Below are positions 1 through 32,119 of a DNA stretch of 64,000 nucleotides, one piece after another; position 1 is the first letter of the stretch, and the number at the start of each line of letters is the position of its first letter. Below the pieces are notes generated by a model. It saw only the letters and a list, made by a program, of their open reading frames with translations. It did no database searches and was not told where the DNA came from. The translations under genes and the position numbers were made by a program. This stretch comes from Lytechinus pictus (lineage: Eukaryota > Echinodermata > Echinoidea > Temnopleuroida > Toxopneustidae). The DNA lies in NCBI RefSeq assembly GCF_037042905.1, contig NC_087262.1, positions 8,325,001-8,389,000 of the forward strand, written 5' to 3'.

Positions 1-268
1 TATAAATCTTGCTGTTTCAATTTAGAGGGCCTTCAGTACACAAGTCATTATATGCTGCACTTTCAGACCCTAACTCAGTGAGGGCTTATATAGCAAAATA
101 ACCAACATCGTCCAGTGTAATCCATTGACTCTTCTACAAAGGTTAGATTTAACGTCAAATGAATGCCAAATCCTGCTCGGATCTCAGGAGCCTGGGTCGC
201 AGTTGTTATGAAGGATTGCTTAATTATAGTGTAACTTTCATCATTTCAACTTATTCCTTTTACTGCAG

Positions 269-365
269 CTCTTCCCGCATGGTCGATCGTTTTGATATCA
301 CTTGGGTCGGTTCTCTTCGTCGCTATTATCGGGCTTATTATCGGCAAAATGTGTCACAAGAAAAG
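269..365 (+). CDS. Penultimate coding exon (membrane helix) of a partial upstream gene
   Basis: The exon follows a CTGCAG acceptor and ends AAAAG|gtatat. It enters in phase 1 and leaves in phase 2. It encodes LPAWSIVLISLGSVL... with a single strongly hydrophobic helix followed by a basic stop-transfer run (KMCHKK). Entry phase, exit phase, helix and basic anchor all match exon 18 of the downstream Mesh-like gene (24676-24784), so this is probably the end of a tandem paralogue whose body lies left of the window. Which extracellular domains it carries cannot be seen. Confidence 0.72.
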
Positions 366-1075
366 GTATATTTTTCCTCAATCGTAAATAGAGAACTTGA
401 TATTTTTTTCGTGAGAAATAAAAATATCAAGATATTTCATATGAAAAAAAATCAATATTTATTTTTATCAAACCCATTGAAATAACGCTGTACTCCAATG
501 TTTTTTTATCATCTTCTAATTTTGAGGATATTTGCTCAATACCATCTCTCTCTTCCAAACATCATCTCATAAAATGCAGGGGGATGTGAACGAAAATCTG
601 GATTGGAGAACTCAAAAAATGAGTCATGGTTTTCATCTGTCATGACTAACCGATTGTCATTACATATTCATTGTCATCAATAGTATCATTACTATTAGTA
701 TTATTATAAATATATATTGATTTAATGATGACTGTAATACTTTTTAGGGATTTAAGATTATTAGCCATGCAGTTTTAGAGGACTGAAGAAAATTTGTTGG
801 TCATCAAAGAAAACATTTTATATTTACTTTAATATATACAGAGAGTGTCATTTTAGAATATATTATGAGTGAATTGTAAATTTGAGATTTTGTGACTTAC
901 GTATTGTATTATAATCCACTGAGCAAATATTTTACATCAAATTCCTATTGAGTTGGAATATCATGTTTAATACACTAGGCGTTTTTTCACAAGCAATTTT
1001 GTCTTTCTTTTATTATATTTGCAAAAGTGATGTCTCCCTCTTACCTTTCATTACCTTGTATCTTTTGATCGACAG

Positions 1076-1133
1076 TGTGACACCTAATAATAGCCAAGAA
1101 TTTGCCCACCCGAATCCCACGTTTGAAATGTAA
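1076..1133 (+). CDS. Terminal cytoplasmic-tail exon of the partial upstream gene
   Basis: Acceptor gacag at 1071-1075; phase 2 entry joins AG|T to give Ser. It reads SVTPNNSQEFAHPNPTFEM and then TAA at 1131-1133. The tail ends in an H-x-N-P-x-F motif like that of the downstream paralogue. A perfect donor, gtaagt, starts at 1130 and overlaps the stop codon. If it is used, the message joins 1129 to 2185 and ends IETG. Both endings are plausible; the direct stop matches the paralogue better. Confidence 0.6.
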
Positions 1134-1238
1134 GTCGTTTACCAGTCTTTAAAGTTCACAATTCCACATGGAAATAAAGATCACATCATGTCTTAGTGTG
1201 TAGCAAACATATTTACCTAAATTAATTACATACACCCT

Positions 1239-1377
1239 GGGGAGCGTTTCGCAAACATTTATTGTCTGATAAGTTGTCAGATCTGACAACTTTCCTTAAA
1301 TTTGACTGGCTGAGAAGCACTGTTGCTATTGGAACTGTTGGATAAATCATCTGGCCAGTCCTTCCATGAAACACTCC
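1239..1377. mobile_element. MITE, GGGGAGCGTTTC family, copy 1
   Basis: A short element with degenerate terminal inverted repeats (GGGGAGCGTTTC at the left, GAAACACTCCTC at the right) and an inner palindrome TTGTCAGATCTGACAA. A second copy of the family lies at 50132-50296. Confidence 0.6.
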
Positions 1378-1416
1378 TCTGGTCCCGTATAATAATAAGG
1401 TTCAAGTCATACTCCA

Positions 1417-1573
1417 GGGGCCCGTTTCATAAAGAGTTGCAACTGTTGTAAATTTGCCATTATGACAACTACCATGGCAACAGGGCTCAGCAGCCAATCA
1501 AAATCAAGGTTACCATGGTAGTTGTCATAATGGCAAAGTTACAACAGTTGCAACTCTTTATGAAATGGGCCCC
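1417..1573. mobile_element. Near-palindromic MITE
   Basis: About 157 bp with arms of roughly 60 bp: GGGGCCCGTTTCATAAAGAG at the left and its reverse complement at the right, continuing through an ACTACCATGG inverted stretch. The centre is CCAATCAAAATCAAGG. It could form a hairpin over most of its length. Confidence 0.75.
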
Positions 1574-1574
1574 A

Positions 1575-1708
1575 GGGCCCCGTTGCGTAAAAGTTACTAT
1601 TATGGTAACTTCATCGAAATCCTTGATTCTGATTGGCTGTTGATCAGCTGGGAGTTACAATTGGATTGCACGTTTACCAAAGCAGTAACTTTTATGCAAC
1701 GGCACCCG
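1575..1708. mobile_element. MITE adjoining the previous one
   Basis: Inverted ends GGCCCCGTTGCGTAAAAGTT and AACTTTTATGCAACGGC, with CTGATTGGCTG in the middle. It belongs to the same broad type as 1417-1573 and directly abuts it. Confidence 0.6.
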
Positions 1709-1712
1709 GGCG

Positions 1713-1870
1713 TCATTTTCCTCCTGCAAGAAATTTGGCCTTATATGTGTCCTGCGCACCCAACCATGGTGAGGTTAACGGGTACCTGGCTGGCACGAGT
1801 TTTTTTCTTGAAATTTTGAAAAGTTATAATTGTAAAAGCTGGGCGTGTTGTGGTATCTTAAGAGTGACCG
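1713..1870 (+). mobile_element. SINE body fragment
   Basis: It matches the non-tRNA body of the SINE at 10812-11062 (CAAGAAATTTGGCC..., GGTGAGGTTAACGGGTACC...), but the tRNA-like head is missing. It is a 5'-truncated copy. Confidence 0.5.
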
Positions 1871-2025
1871 AGAGTACCTAATAGCAGCTTCATTCATTCA
1901 TTTCTTTCCCTTCGTTTTATTCTACTTGATTTCACATTTCGTACTATTTTATTGTATTCTATTTTCTTTCATCTCTTTTTTTTTTGTTTAATCTATTCTA
2001 TTTTATTTCAATTTAATTGTTTTAT

Positions 2026-2075
2026 TATTATTAGTAGTAGTAGTATTATCATTGTTATTACTATTATTATTATTA

Positions 2076-2107
<32 letters not shown>
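2026..2107. repeat. ATT trinucleotide microsatellite
   Basis: An imperfect run of ATT/AGT triplets in a T-rich stretch inside the upstream gene's last intron or 3' region. Confidence 0.85.
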
Positions 2108-2184
2108 TCTTATTTATTTCTATGTTTCCCTCCCTCCATTTCCCCTAACTCTTATTTGTTTTATAAATGTTTCTTTTATTACAG

Positions 2185-2200
2185 GATTGAGACGGGGTAA
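2185..2200 (+). CDS. Possible alternative last coding exon of the upstream gene
   Basis: Acceptor ttattacag ends at 2184. Spliced from 1129 (phase 2), the frame reads M-I-E-T-G and stops at TAA 2198-2200. An AATAAA signal at 2628-2633 would end the 3' UTR. It is supported only by splice signals and phase. Confidence 0.35.
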
Positions 2201-2633
2201 CCATCAATTCGCTGTTGGAGTTTCCTGCTTTGAAGACAGCAGACGACTCACACCCACGCATTCACAGGGCCACACCTATATAGCACACACAAAGATCAAA
2301 TCTATTTTATATCGTCCTATCATAAGATATATGACTCTATCCATCCCTTATCCTTGAAGAAAGACTAAAAAATTATTTTTTTATTATTATTTAGTACAGA
2401 ACGAAACGAACTGACTCCACTCAATCGTGGTAATGAACTCAGTAAAAAAAAAGTTAAGTAACAAGTGATGAGAGCTATGCAGTGAGTTGTATACCCTACG
2501 GTAACCTATCTCTTCATTTTCCATAGCCCCCCCCCCCCCTCGCCGGCCGGCCGTCCTTCCCATTTGTGAATTCATTGAATACATTAATGGTAATAACTTT
2601 GTTTGCCTTGTATCACTTTAACAGCTCAATAAA

Positions 2634-4335
2634 GGTGAAACGTGAACAGTCACCTTGATTTATAGGCGTATATAAAAATTAAGTCATGAATTAAATCCTG
2701 TTTGTTAGTTCAGTCCAAATGGAAATCAATAAAGACCATCAGAAGAGGATGAAAGTGAAAAGAAAAAAAATCATTTTTGTATTCCTTCATGAGTAGGCCT
2801 ATCAAATAGTATCTTACTTTACTGCATGCTGGAAAGTAAGTATTAGATGATTAAGATGAGAAAAAGTTAAATGCTTTGTTAGTAACTATACTTTTTCATT
2901 TCAGGCCAATCAACATGATCAAACAGTGTAATATTAGGAAACAAAATAATGTACTTTCATGCTAAATGATTGTTGAATGGCGATAAAACTGTTTAATGTC
3001 TCGCGTTAAAACAAGCATTAATAGTTACGTTGTAGACAATGACATTTCATCATTCTCTTTATGATCGTTTTTTTACACCTCGTTCAAACTGTCGTGCAGT
3101 CTTTACTAAAGCCAGGATTGGCCTTTCGTAACTGGTCACGAAAATTTTTCAACCATTCAAAAAAATGTATACGATCAATACGATTACCACGACTGATCTG
3201 ATACGATGTGATAAGATCACTACGATTCAGTTTCAGTACGCAGTTTGAATCGTGGCGCAAATTGTTACAGTGGCAACGAGGATAACGAATGCACCATCAG
3301 GGCACGATGAAATTACTATGACCCGCGCCATGTTATACGCACTTGCGACTCGTGCAGCCAGCCCAATCAGCAAGAACACCCGGACAAGAACTGTACAGCG
3401 TGGACATGCAGCGAAGGGATTGAGCGTTGCTGTTCGGTGATTTGGGGTGTCACGCGCGTAAAACATTCCCCATAGACTTGTGTGTTAAAATGGAACTTTT
3501 AAAAAAATCATAAAAGTTAATTGTGAAATTAGAGATTCGAATGTTTACTACCATTGGATAAGATATATATCTGACATTCCATATCTGACCAGAATAGGGT
3601 ATCGTAGCCAGCTCATTTTAAAAAGAAATCGCCATTAATGAAGATAACTATGATAGGATCAAATTTATCAACTGAAACAGTAAAATAGGCCAAATTCTTC
3701 CGCCAGTCAAAAATAGTTCCAAAATCACTGACACATCTTCCCAATTTTGGCCATGGAAATTCAGTAGTTACCTTTTCTACAATCAGTGTTAGATTTTCAA
3801 TCATAATCATACATTTTTGTCAATCAGCAATGTCAAATTGAAAAAAAAGAATGGGTAGGGTCGAACGAATATATTTAGCCTTCCTTGTTGTAATTAGGCT
3901 CATGGAACCTTAGGGACATGCATCACGAAGGGGAGGGGCTATTCGCTGGGCCGGTGATTTCAGCAGTAACACCGCCTCCATGATTAACGGACACTATCTC
4001 TTAGTCCAGAAAGAAACATATTTCGACCGATCGATTTATTTTTTTGTTTTTTACTGGTAAGATTAGCAACATTCTGCTATAGAAAATATCATAATCTACT
4101 AATGATCAATATTGAACCACCTCAATGACTGATTCGTGGGTATGCATTATGACACTTTGTTTGCCAATTTCGAAACTTTGTATGAATTTGAGCCATAAAA
4201 TTAACCAAAAGTAGTGCTTTTCTCATTAAAGACCATTTCAATATCAGATGAGGTAATACGTAACTCGACTTATTTATGAACTTGGTTTTAGTAATTAGTA
4301 CGACTTTAGTTTAAAACATGATGGTAATGAAATAC
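2634..4335. other. Intergenic, AT-rich, no gene seen
   Basis: The stretch between the upstream gene's AATAAA (2628) and the 379-bp duplication. Reading frames here are short and lack domain signatures. A cluster of TACGA/ACGAT-type words lies near 3160-3250, and one TAGGCCTA word at 2794. Confidence 0.5.
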
Positions 4336-4337
4336 AA

Positions 4338-5089
4338 ATACAAGCATCAATCAAATTTATGCATTTTATGCCTAATAAAAAGATTTTTTTTGGAAAAAAA
4401 AAAGATAGGCATGTGGTTTATTACCCGTATGAGACATACGCATGTCTATTAAACTCTACTCACAGACCATGATTTAAGATCTTTGCTCGTATTAATTTCA
4501 TCCTGAAATTGTATTTGCATTGTTTGATGTATGCCTACACGGATTTCGTTATCACTTTTATCATATTATGATACACATCTCGGTTTTATTTGTTTAAAGA
4601 ATGGTAAAAGTACATCAATAAAAGTTGGGACACCTTCAACGTCACTTGTTAGTATTTCTGGTTTCCATAGTAAACAGCATTCATACCAACAAACGTATAC
4701 TTATACACAAGGAAAAATACAAGCATCAATCAAATTTATGCATTTTATGCCTAATAAAAAGATTTTTTTTGAAAAAAAAAGATAGACATGTGGTTTATTA
4801 CCCGTATGAGACATAAGCATGTCTATTAAACTCTACTCACAGACCATGATTTAAGATCTTTGCTCGTATTAATTTCATCCTGAAATTGTATTTGCATTGT
4901 TTGATGTATGCCTACAGGGATTTCGTTATCACTTTTATCATATTATGATACACATCTCGGTTTTATTTGTTTAAAGAATGGTAAAAGTACATCAATAAAA
5001 GTTGGGACACCTTCAACGTCACTTGTTAGTATTTCTGGTTTCCATAGTAAACAGCATTCATACCAACAAACGTATACTTATACACAAGT
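4338..5089. repeat. Tandem duplication, 2 x about 379 bp, upstream of the Mesh-like gene
   Basis: The segment beginning ACAAGCATCAATCAAATTTA near 4340 recurs from about 4719 with only a few substitutions and small poly-A indels. The second copy ends about 235 bp before the Mesh-like start codon, so the duplicated unit lies in the likely promoter region. The near-identity suggests a recent duplication. Confidence 0.85.
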
Positions 5090-5324
5090 AAAAATTCATA
5101 CTTTCTTACCTGAGGAAAATAAATGACCATAATCTCGGTTTAAGGAAATTGTGTGATATATAGTCATAAGTGAGGATCAAATATATATCGCGACGCGTAA
5201 CAAGGCAGGGAGATACCCGGTTAAGCAAACCGACAAGGAATACATTACGGAATCTGAAGTGACTTATAAATACGTATGTGAACAACATTGCGATCGAGTT
5301 TTCGGGAAACGTTATTGGGGAACC

Positions 5325-25382
<20,058 letters not shown>

Positions 25383-25796
25383 GAGTTCTTAAACACTATG
25401 TTGAAAGTGTTTAATGGAGTTATAAAGCATCCTTGTAATTTGGAAGAGACTTGGTTTGATGATAATTATGACGAAGCAGTATTCCAGATGATTCAAGTCC
25501 AACAATATCACAAAAAAGCATAGCAATTCACGAATTATTATTGAACCCCAAATTACCAGATTCAAAAACCCGAAATAATGTCATTGTTTTGTATCACCCC
25601 TATTGATGACTAATAAAATGTTAAATCGTGTTTTTTAGTTGCTCCAAAGGAAAATTACCTAAGAAATTTATAAGATTTACTGAAAGAGTACATGCTCGCT
25701 CAATAAGACAGCGCAGGCACAAATGGAATTTTATCAGCATTCCTATCCTCTCCGTAGACGAGTTAGTAGAAATTCTAATGCCACTGAAGTTCAGGG

Positions 25797-26048
25797 CAGT
25801 GGCGTGCAGATAGGGGGGCGCTTGCCCTCACAAACTTTTCACGACGAACAAAAAAGACAAAAAAGGAAAGAAAATAAAAGAGAGAAGAGTAAAATATGAT
25901 ATAATTTTCAGAATATTATGTCAAAATCTATCAAAAAACTGAATTTTTATAAAATGTAGAAATTTTCCCCACTCTTCGCTCGCTCGCAACTTTTGATAAA
26001 TTACGCCATATCTGGCCCCTTTAATATGTTTGGCTCATTACGCCACTG
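25797..26048. mobile_element. hAT-like MITE with perfect 8-bp target duplication
   Basis: 252 bp with ends CAGTGGCGT and ACGCCACTG, flanked by GTTCAGGG at 25789-25796 and 26049-26056. The interior matches, in reverse orientation, a diverged copy near 20325-20510 (GCGTAATGAGCCAAACCTAT, GCGAGCGAGCAAAAATTTC) in intron 14 of the Mesh-like gene. Confidence 0.85.
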
Positions 26049-26900
26049 GTTCAGGGCTACTGTTTTATTTATTTATTTATTTTTGAAAACTGCGAGCAGG
26101 CTAAAATCGTTTTAATAAATATTTTCATTCTAAAAAAAGTGTGGAAGAAAACTGTTTTTTTTTTCACAGAATTAATACAGGCGGAAAGAAAAACGAAATG
26201 TCTTAATCATTTCAAGATATTCATGGCAATTCGAGAAAAAAATCTGTGTCTCATTATGCTACCCATAATTGTTGAGTATTGGGGTGGGGTGTCCATACCA
26301 TCTTTAAAAAATACACTTTATAGGCCTATTTATCATTTGATTATTGTTATACGAATATGTTTGAATCATGATTAAAAAAAAAAAGTTTAATGCGAACCAA
26401 CCGGCAAATATATTCTCATGCCCGTTTCTCTACCCCCTTCTATCCCCCCCCCCCCCCTCATTCTCTCTCTCTCTCTCTCTTAGCTCTGAGCAATGGAAAT
26501 AAACCCGCTGATTGAGGAACAGGACTAAAGCAATAACGACGCATCTAGTGACCATCCTGTGGTCTCCATTGATGCATGTTACGACAATCATGATCATGTT
26601 TAAGACTTCGTTTTGGGGCACTTTTCTTTTAGGCTCTTTTCTTTTAATTGCGATTCGTTGTTTGGCACAGGCCTCTTGATTCAAATAATATATCAAATGT
26701 TCGAAAGCATTTAAAATCAATATTTTCAACAAGAAAAAAAAAGATTTATTGGGGCAATCAAAATTCATATAGAAGGAGAGTAATATGACAGCATGAATAG
26801 GTTTATATTTATTTAGTGCATGCGAATTTCTGTACAATCAAATACGCACTCCCTCTCCGGCTGTTTTGTTTTGAAAACAGATTAATGTTGGAGGCCGGAG

Positions 26901-27078
26901 GGAATGTTATATTCAAGGCACCACATAAATGACCATAATTTATATAGTTAACACAGAACTACAAATGAGTTAGGGTTTTGAAGAGAATAGCAAAATTCGC
27001 TATTCTCTTCAAAACCCTAACTCATTTGTAACTATATAAATTATGGTCATTTATGTGGTGCCTTGAATATAACATTCC
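26901..27078. repeat. Near-perfect 178-bp palindrome
   Basis: The left arm GGAATGTTATATTCAAGGCA and onward is repeated inverted to the right, ending TGCCTTGAATATAACATTCC. The arms differ essentially by one small insertion (ACACAGAAC region). The centre is AGCAAAATTCGCT. It could extrude as a cruciform. Confidence 0.9.
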
Positions 27079-27079
27079 C

Positions 27080-27840
27080 ACGAGTTACCGTATCTCCTTA
27101 ACTGATATGATTGTATACTATACTTGTTTAAAGATATAAAAGTAACAAATGTGAATTGGATCAAATGAAAAGAAGTAGTATTGTATGTTGGTGGTGGGTC
27201 ATAATTCGAATTATTTGTATTAATCAAGAGGAATTAACTTCTCTTCAGAAGAAATCACTGATCCAGTTATTCTGTTTCAGTTTCCATAACAGCGCCACCT
27301 TATTACTAAGTTTCTCCATTGCATTTATTTTCAATCATCCTTTTAAAAACTGCTTGGTTTGGTTTGGTTTGGTTTTATTTACCGTATAAAAATCACAATA
27401 AAATACATTTCACAAGATATTAGATTAAATATAAATATATAAACATGCACATAAAAATATACGGATGGATCACTCTATTCAGAGCCATTGATATAATGGC
27501 TCTGTTCTTCCTAGAGGTCCAGCTTGACATAGAATATTCGCGGCCAGTCGGCTACTTTGCAGATACTTGTACAGGACATACTTTAAAAATAATGTATATT
27601 CAGAAAGTACATCAATGGAATTTCACATCCAAATACCAACGGCGATGCAATTCCACATTCAATCGTGTTTGCCTATGAATAGAATATAACGATTTCAAAC
27701 AAAAAGGACCTATTTCGAGAGATGAAATATAAAATTAGAAATTTGCAAATGAAAGAAGAAAAAAGAGACGGGTTGAAAGAGAGCGAGCGCGCGAGAAGGG
27801 AAAGAGAAGGAAAGTAAAGAGGGATCGGAGCCATAGACGA
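27080..27840. other. Intergenic stretch, nothing recognised
   Basis: AT-rich with GGTTT repeats near 27355-27372 and a GAGCGAGCGCGCGAG purine-rich patch near 27780. No gene or clear repeat boundary seen. Confidence 0.5.
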
Positions 27841-27845
27841 GTCGC

Positions 27846-27878
<33 letters not shown>

Positions 27879-27881
<3 letters not shown>

Positions 27882-28049
27882 GGGCCGCGGAACCGGGGGG
27901 GGGCTCCAGCCCCCCCCCCCCCACTTTTTTCCAAAACCGTGTACAAAAACGTAAAAATGACCATATGATTGTGATTTTTAGCATGATCAGCCCCCCCCCC
28001 CCACTTTTGGCTCAGCCCCCCTACTTTGAAAACCGTTCCGCGGCCACTG
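27879..28049. mobile_element. Small DNA element with CAGGGGCCGCGGAAC ends, copy 2
   Basis: 171 bp and closely similar to 19731-19910, with end GCGGCCACTG. It sits after a TA microsatellite (27848-27878). Outside both lie inverted sequences ATAGACGAGTCGCATTAT (left) and ATATTGCGACTCGTCTAT (right), so it appears nested inside an older foldback. Confidence 0.75.
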
Positions 28050-28844
28050 GATATTGCGACTCGTCTATCTCTAAGCCCCATCTCTCTGTTCTATCAATGG
28101 GCCTACCGATAATTTTCATTGAATATAATTGGTACGTCGTTCGTTTTTTACAAAATGTATTTAACCCGACGAGGGGATGTTAGACAAGTCTGGCCTATTA
28201 ATAGTTCCTCTTTTCATATGCTTTCCTTAAGATGTGAACAAGTTACTTGTTCACATATAATTTCATAAATAAATCATAACGCATTAGCAGTTAATATTGT
28301 GTTTTTATTTTTTGATGAAGTTATATATTATGTTTGCTTGTACAATTTTTTATATATTTTCTTGAGTAAAAACTTATAAATCTAAATCTGAAAACTAATT
28401 GCGAGAGTCCAATGCACGTGCACGAATACCATAAGAAAAAAAATCCATATTTTACGATTAGAAATAGTGTATCCTTTTCTCAACTATTATTTCATTGAAG
28501 AAAAAAAAGATGTATAAAAGTAGCCTTGAAAATTGTTTTATCGAGAACGTTCTACATATAATTTTATCTTCGTTGTATATATCGTTATTGATTAATATGA
28601 TGATCACACTGTTAAGTGTTTTAGGAGTGCATGTTTACCATAACACTTATTTCTCTTTTTATTGCTTACAATTTATATTCATTTGTATTGATCATTTTGT
28701 ATGAGTGTAATCATTTCCTGTGCTGTATAATTGAGTTGAGAAATGAAATAAACCAAACTTGAAACTTTAATCCAGATCGACATTGCTCTAGGCCTTAATT
28801 GTATCGTTGAACGTCAAACAGTGTAGCAGCAACTCCTATCGAGC

Positions 28845-29485
28845 TTTTGGTCTGACGCGGCCGGGACTAGAACTCCCGACCTCCCTGTAGTGAGACGGAC
28901 GCTCCCGGGGGGGGCACTCGACCAAAAAAGTGGTAGGGGTGTGCCGCGGGCGAGGCAAAAAACGGGGGCCTTGGAGCGGGCTTATTGTAAAAAGGAGGGT
29001 CCTCGGAACGGGCTTCGGAACTACAAATGTTTGTGAAAACGGGGGTCCTCGGAACGGATCTCCGTATCTCTGTGAGTGCGTATGCATGGCTATGGAACGG
29101 GCAATCGTGCATGACGCAGCTAGCGCGGCCTCCGCCGGGTGCGCTCGCGCTTAGGCGATGGTCGAAAAGCGCTCTACGGCCGCTTTTCACCAAAATTGCA
29201 GCTCCTTGTAGCAGATCAATGCGACCGGAACGGCGTAACGAAAAATATGCGAAGCTTTGGAACGGATTTCTTTCTTCTTTTTTCTCGATAAGAAGGAAAT
29301 GCTATGCCTTGGAGCGGCTTTCTTTGTTCTTTTTCTCAAAAAGACAAAAATGCTATGCCTTGGAACGGAAATTTGAGTGTAAAAATGGGGGTCCCCTCCG
29401 CGGCACATACCCACTATGCATTATATACTGAGTGCCCCCCCCCCCCCGGGCGGACGCTCTACCAACTGAGCCAACAAATTGGCCC
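28845..29485 (-). pseudogene. tRNA-like sequence split by a transposon
   Basis: Read on the - strand, TTGGCTCAGTTGGTAGAGCG (a D-arm/A-box-like region) lies at the right, and GGAGTTCTAGTCCCGGCC (B-box-like) at the left. The G-run foldback element interrupts it. Removing 28905-29460 restores a tRNA-like order. It is probably a tRNA-derived repeat rather than a working gene. Confidence 0.65.
28905..29452. mobile_element. G-run foldback element, copy 2 (reverse)
   Basis: 548 bp, inverted relative to copy 1, flanked by GGACGCTC at 28897-28904 and 29453-29460. It inserted inside a tRNA-like repeat. Same end structure and interior unit pattern as copy 1. Confidence 0.87.
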
Positions 29486-29879
29486 GTATTTTGAACTCAG
29501 CTTAAATTAAACCCTGGCTTAAAGTTGTAGAAAAACTAAGTAGAAAAACTATGGAGAGCCAATTTGGGCACAAATCCCTAACAGTATACATCCAATTTAT
29601 TAACTCATTTGACACTCATAATGTCCATATAATTGTCTGTGAATGATAGCTGAAGTAGTTTTCTTTATTATGAAAGCATATAAGGAAACAAAATAGTAAA
29701 CATAAAAATATAAAATAAAAACAGAACTATTGGCTCCCCATAATTTTAGTACAGAGTTAGACCATAGAGCTATTACATCTGTAATAGCTCTATGGTTAGA
29801 CCGTGGTCTAAGTTAAACCCGACGTCAGAATACGGGTCATTGTCTTCTGGCAATGAACTCAACATTTCGTACCTCAGGT

Positions 29880-30122
29880 CAGTGGCGGATCCGGGGGTAA
29901 TCCGGCCCGTGCCCCCACCCCGTTTGAGAGCCATTATCAAAATGTTTAATGTAAATATATGCCGTTCTTACACAAGTGTGCCCCCCCCCCTTAAAAGTCA
30001 CAGCATATATTTTTAATGGAAACATGCCTTTCATAAACAAGTAAAGACTACTTTTTTGCTTGTCAATTTTTCCTGGGGAAAATGTGCCCCCCCCCCCTCG
30101 GAAAATCCTGGATCCGCCCCTG
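29880..30122. mobile_element. hAT-like MITE with CAGTGGCGGATCC ends
   Basis: 243 bp with ends CAGTGGCGGATCC and GGATCCGCCCCTG. The flanks CCTCAGGT and CCCCAGGT match at 7 of 8 positions. A related broken right end (CCCCCTGGATCCGCGCCTGG) lies at about 30180-30212 after a 19-C run. Confidence 0.8.
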
Positions 30123-30965
30123 CCCCAGGTTTTGTGAAACTCACATAAATGACATCCCCTTTTTCAAGTAACCCAACGTGCCCCCCCCCCCCCCCCCCCT
30201 GGATCCGCGCCTGGGTAAATCTACCACAAATTTACCACATACGAAAAAAGAGAGAGAATTCTTACCAGTCAACACGTGATACCAATTGACGGTTTCTATA
30301 ATATTATACAGATTTCTAACCCCCCCCCCCGCCACTACACTTTCATTACTTACAAGACCGCTGGAAATGTACATATATAAAAATAAGATATGTAAGTAGG
30401 CCTAGTCTAAAAAGTAAGATATGTAAGTAGTTTTGAATAGGGGGCCTATGCATTCTCTGAATCAATGTACACCTCATCTGCAGATAAAATTGGTTGCTTC
30501 TTTAATTTCATGAACGCTATATTTGTAAACCTTTTCTTTTGTCTTTCCTTCCTTTTTTCCCCTTTTTACCGAATTAATCGGACAGACTGAGGTTAATAAA
30601 ATTATTCTCCGAATGAAATAGCAAACCATGAATCGGTTGATTACGTAACACGCCTTTAATCAGTTTTGCCATGGACTCACTAGCGTACCTAAGGCGGACA
30701 GGGCGGCAGACTGCCCCCCTGACGAGTCACAACTCATGAAAGAGTAAACATTACTCTTTTATACTGATCATTTCTTTTGAATAAAATTATTTGATAAATA
30801 AGTGAATTTTAGGCATGGAAAGATGCTTCAAATGGAAATTTCTTCCTCTTTTTTCTCTTGCAAATTGTGCAAAATTTTGCGTTTTAGGCACAAACATTAT
30901 TTATATCATCAAAAAGCTCACACTCTATACTTTCTTACAATGTCACTCTTGATATGTGGCACCTT

Positions 30966-31258
30966 TTAGATGGGTCAGCAGCCAGCTTTTTCCACCAAAA
31001 TGCAAGACGAGATTTCTGAAATTTCTGAGTAGCATAAAATCCAGAGTTCTGATTGGTTCAATAGTGTTTTCAAAACAACTGGCGCGGGTAATTTGAAGAG
31101 ATTACCACATGGTGTGTGACATTGGAGAGGCCCAGTGTGGGAACATTGGAATTTGCGTGGGTGTGTGGTCTATATGACCAATCAGAGCGTAGTATTCTTG
31201 TTTTTAAACCGTGCTAAATGTACTTGGCCTATGGAAAGCTGGCTGCTGACCCATCTAA
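30966..31258. mobile_element. MITE with TTAGATGGGTCAGCAGCCAG ends
   Basis: About 293 bp. The left end TTAGATGGGTCAGCAGCCAG is matched inverted at the right (CTGGCTGCTGACCCATCTAA). The interior has no coding signature. Confidence 0.8.
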
Positions 31259-31259
31259 G

Positions 31260-32081
31260 ATACCTCTTCTTATAAAAATTATATCATATTAAAGCTTAGA
31301 TCTTCAGCTTGCCTTTATCATAATTTACAAATTATTTGGGCCCAACCAGAAATTAAGTGTAAAATCAACAAGTTTTGTTGCATGAAAATAATTATTTTGT
31401 TACATGTTTTAGATCAAAAGTTTCACCTATGTTACAAAATCTTTTTAAAAATCCAGACACATGACCTGAAAGAATCATTTTTCTTCTTTATAAAGATACC
31501 AAAAACATTAAATTTGTTCCATATTTATAGCAGTAATGACCAAATAAAAAGAGGTGTTTTCTTCCTCACCAAGCTCATTAACCATGCAAAAACCCTCTAG
31601 TCATGAATATCACTTGGATAAAAGAAGCTACCCTTTCAGGGCTTGCCGACTGACTGACCCCATTGTTACTACACTTCAGATAGACGTTCAATGTATTTAC
31701 TCACGCATTGGGAAACCGCGGCCTCGATCCAAGTCGATCAATCCAACTGCTGTCACGCTGATAAGAGCCTGCATTGGTCCCTTACACTGGTCCTCAACTG
31801 CAGCATTCGATCTTTGGGAAGTTAACTTTACCCACCAACAGGGTTTCTCCGAGTCCGAGAATAGTCAACGGAATAAGTAAAAACAAGGTAAGAAACTCTA
31901 CTTGTTTATGCTCTCATGATAGCGACTTTTAGAATATTGCTGCGGCATATTTCTTACGTGACAATGTTGTACAGTATCATCTCTCGTGTATCCATAAGGG
32001 CATAAGGGTGATATCCAATATTGTTTTACAGAATCGTTTTTCGACCAAAGCAACATCTCCTTAAACTCCCCAATAAAAATG

Positions 32082-32119
<38 letters not shown>

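Noticed and set aside
31554..31880. 108-codon + strand frame with mixed composition
   Set aside because: No motif, no matching neighbours and no clear splice borders; left as noncoding.
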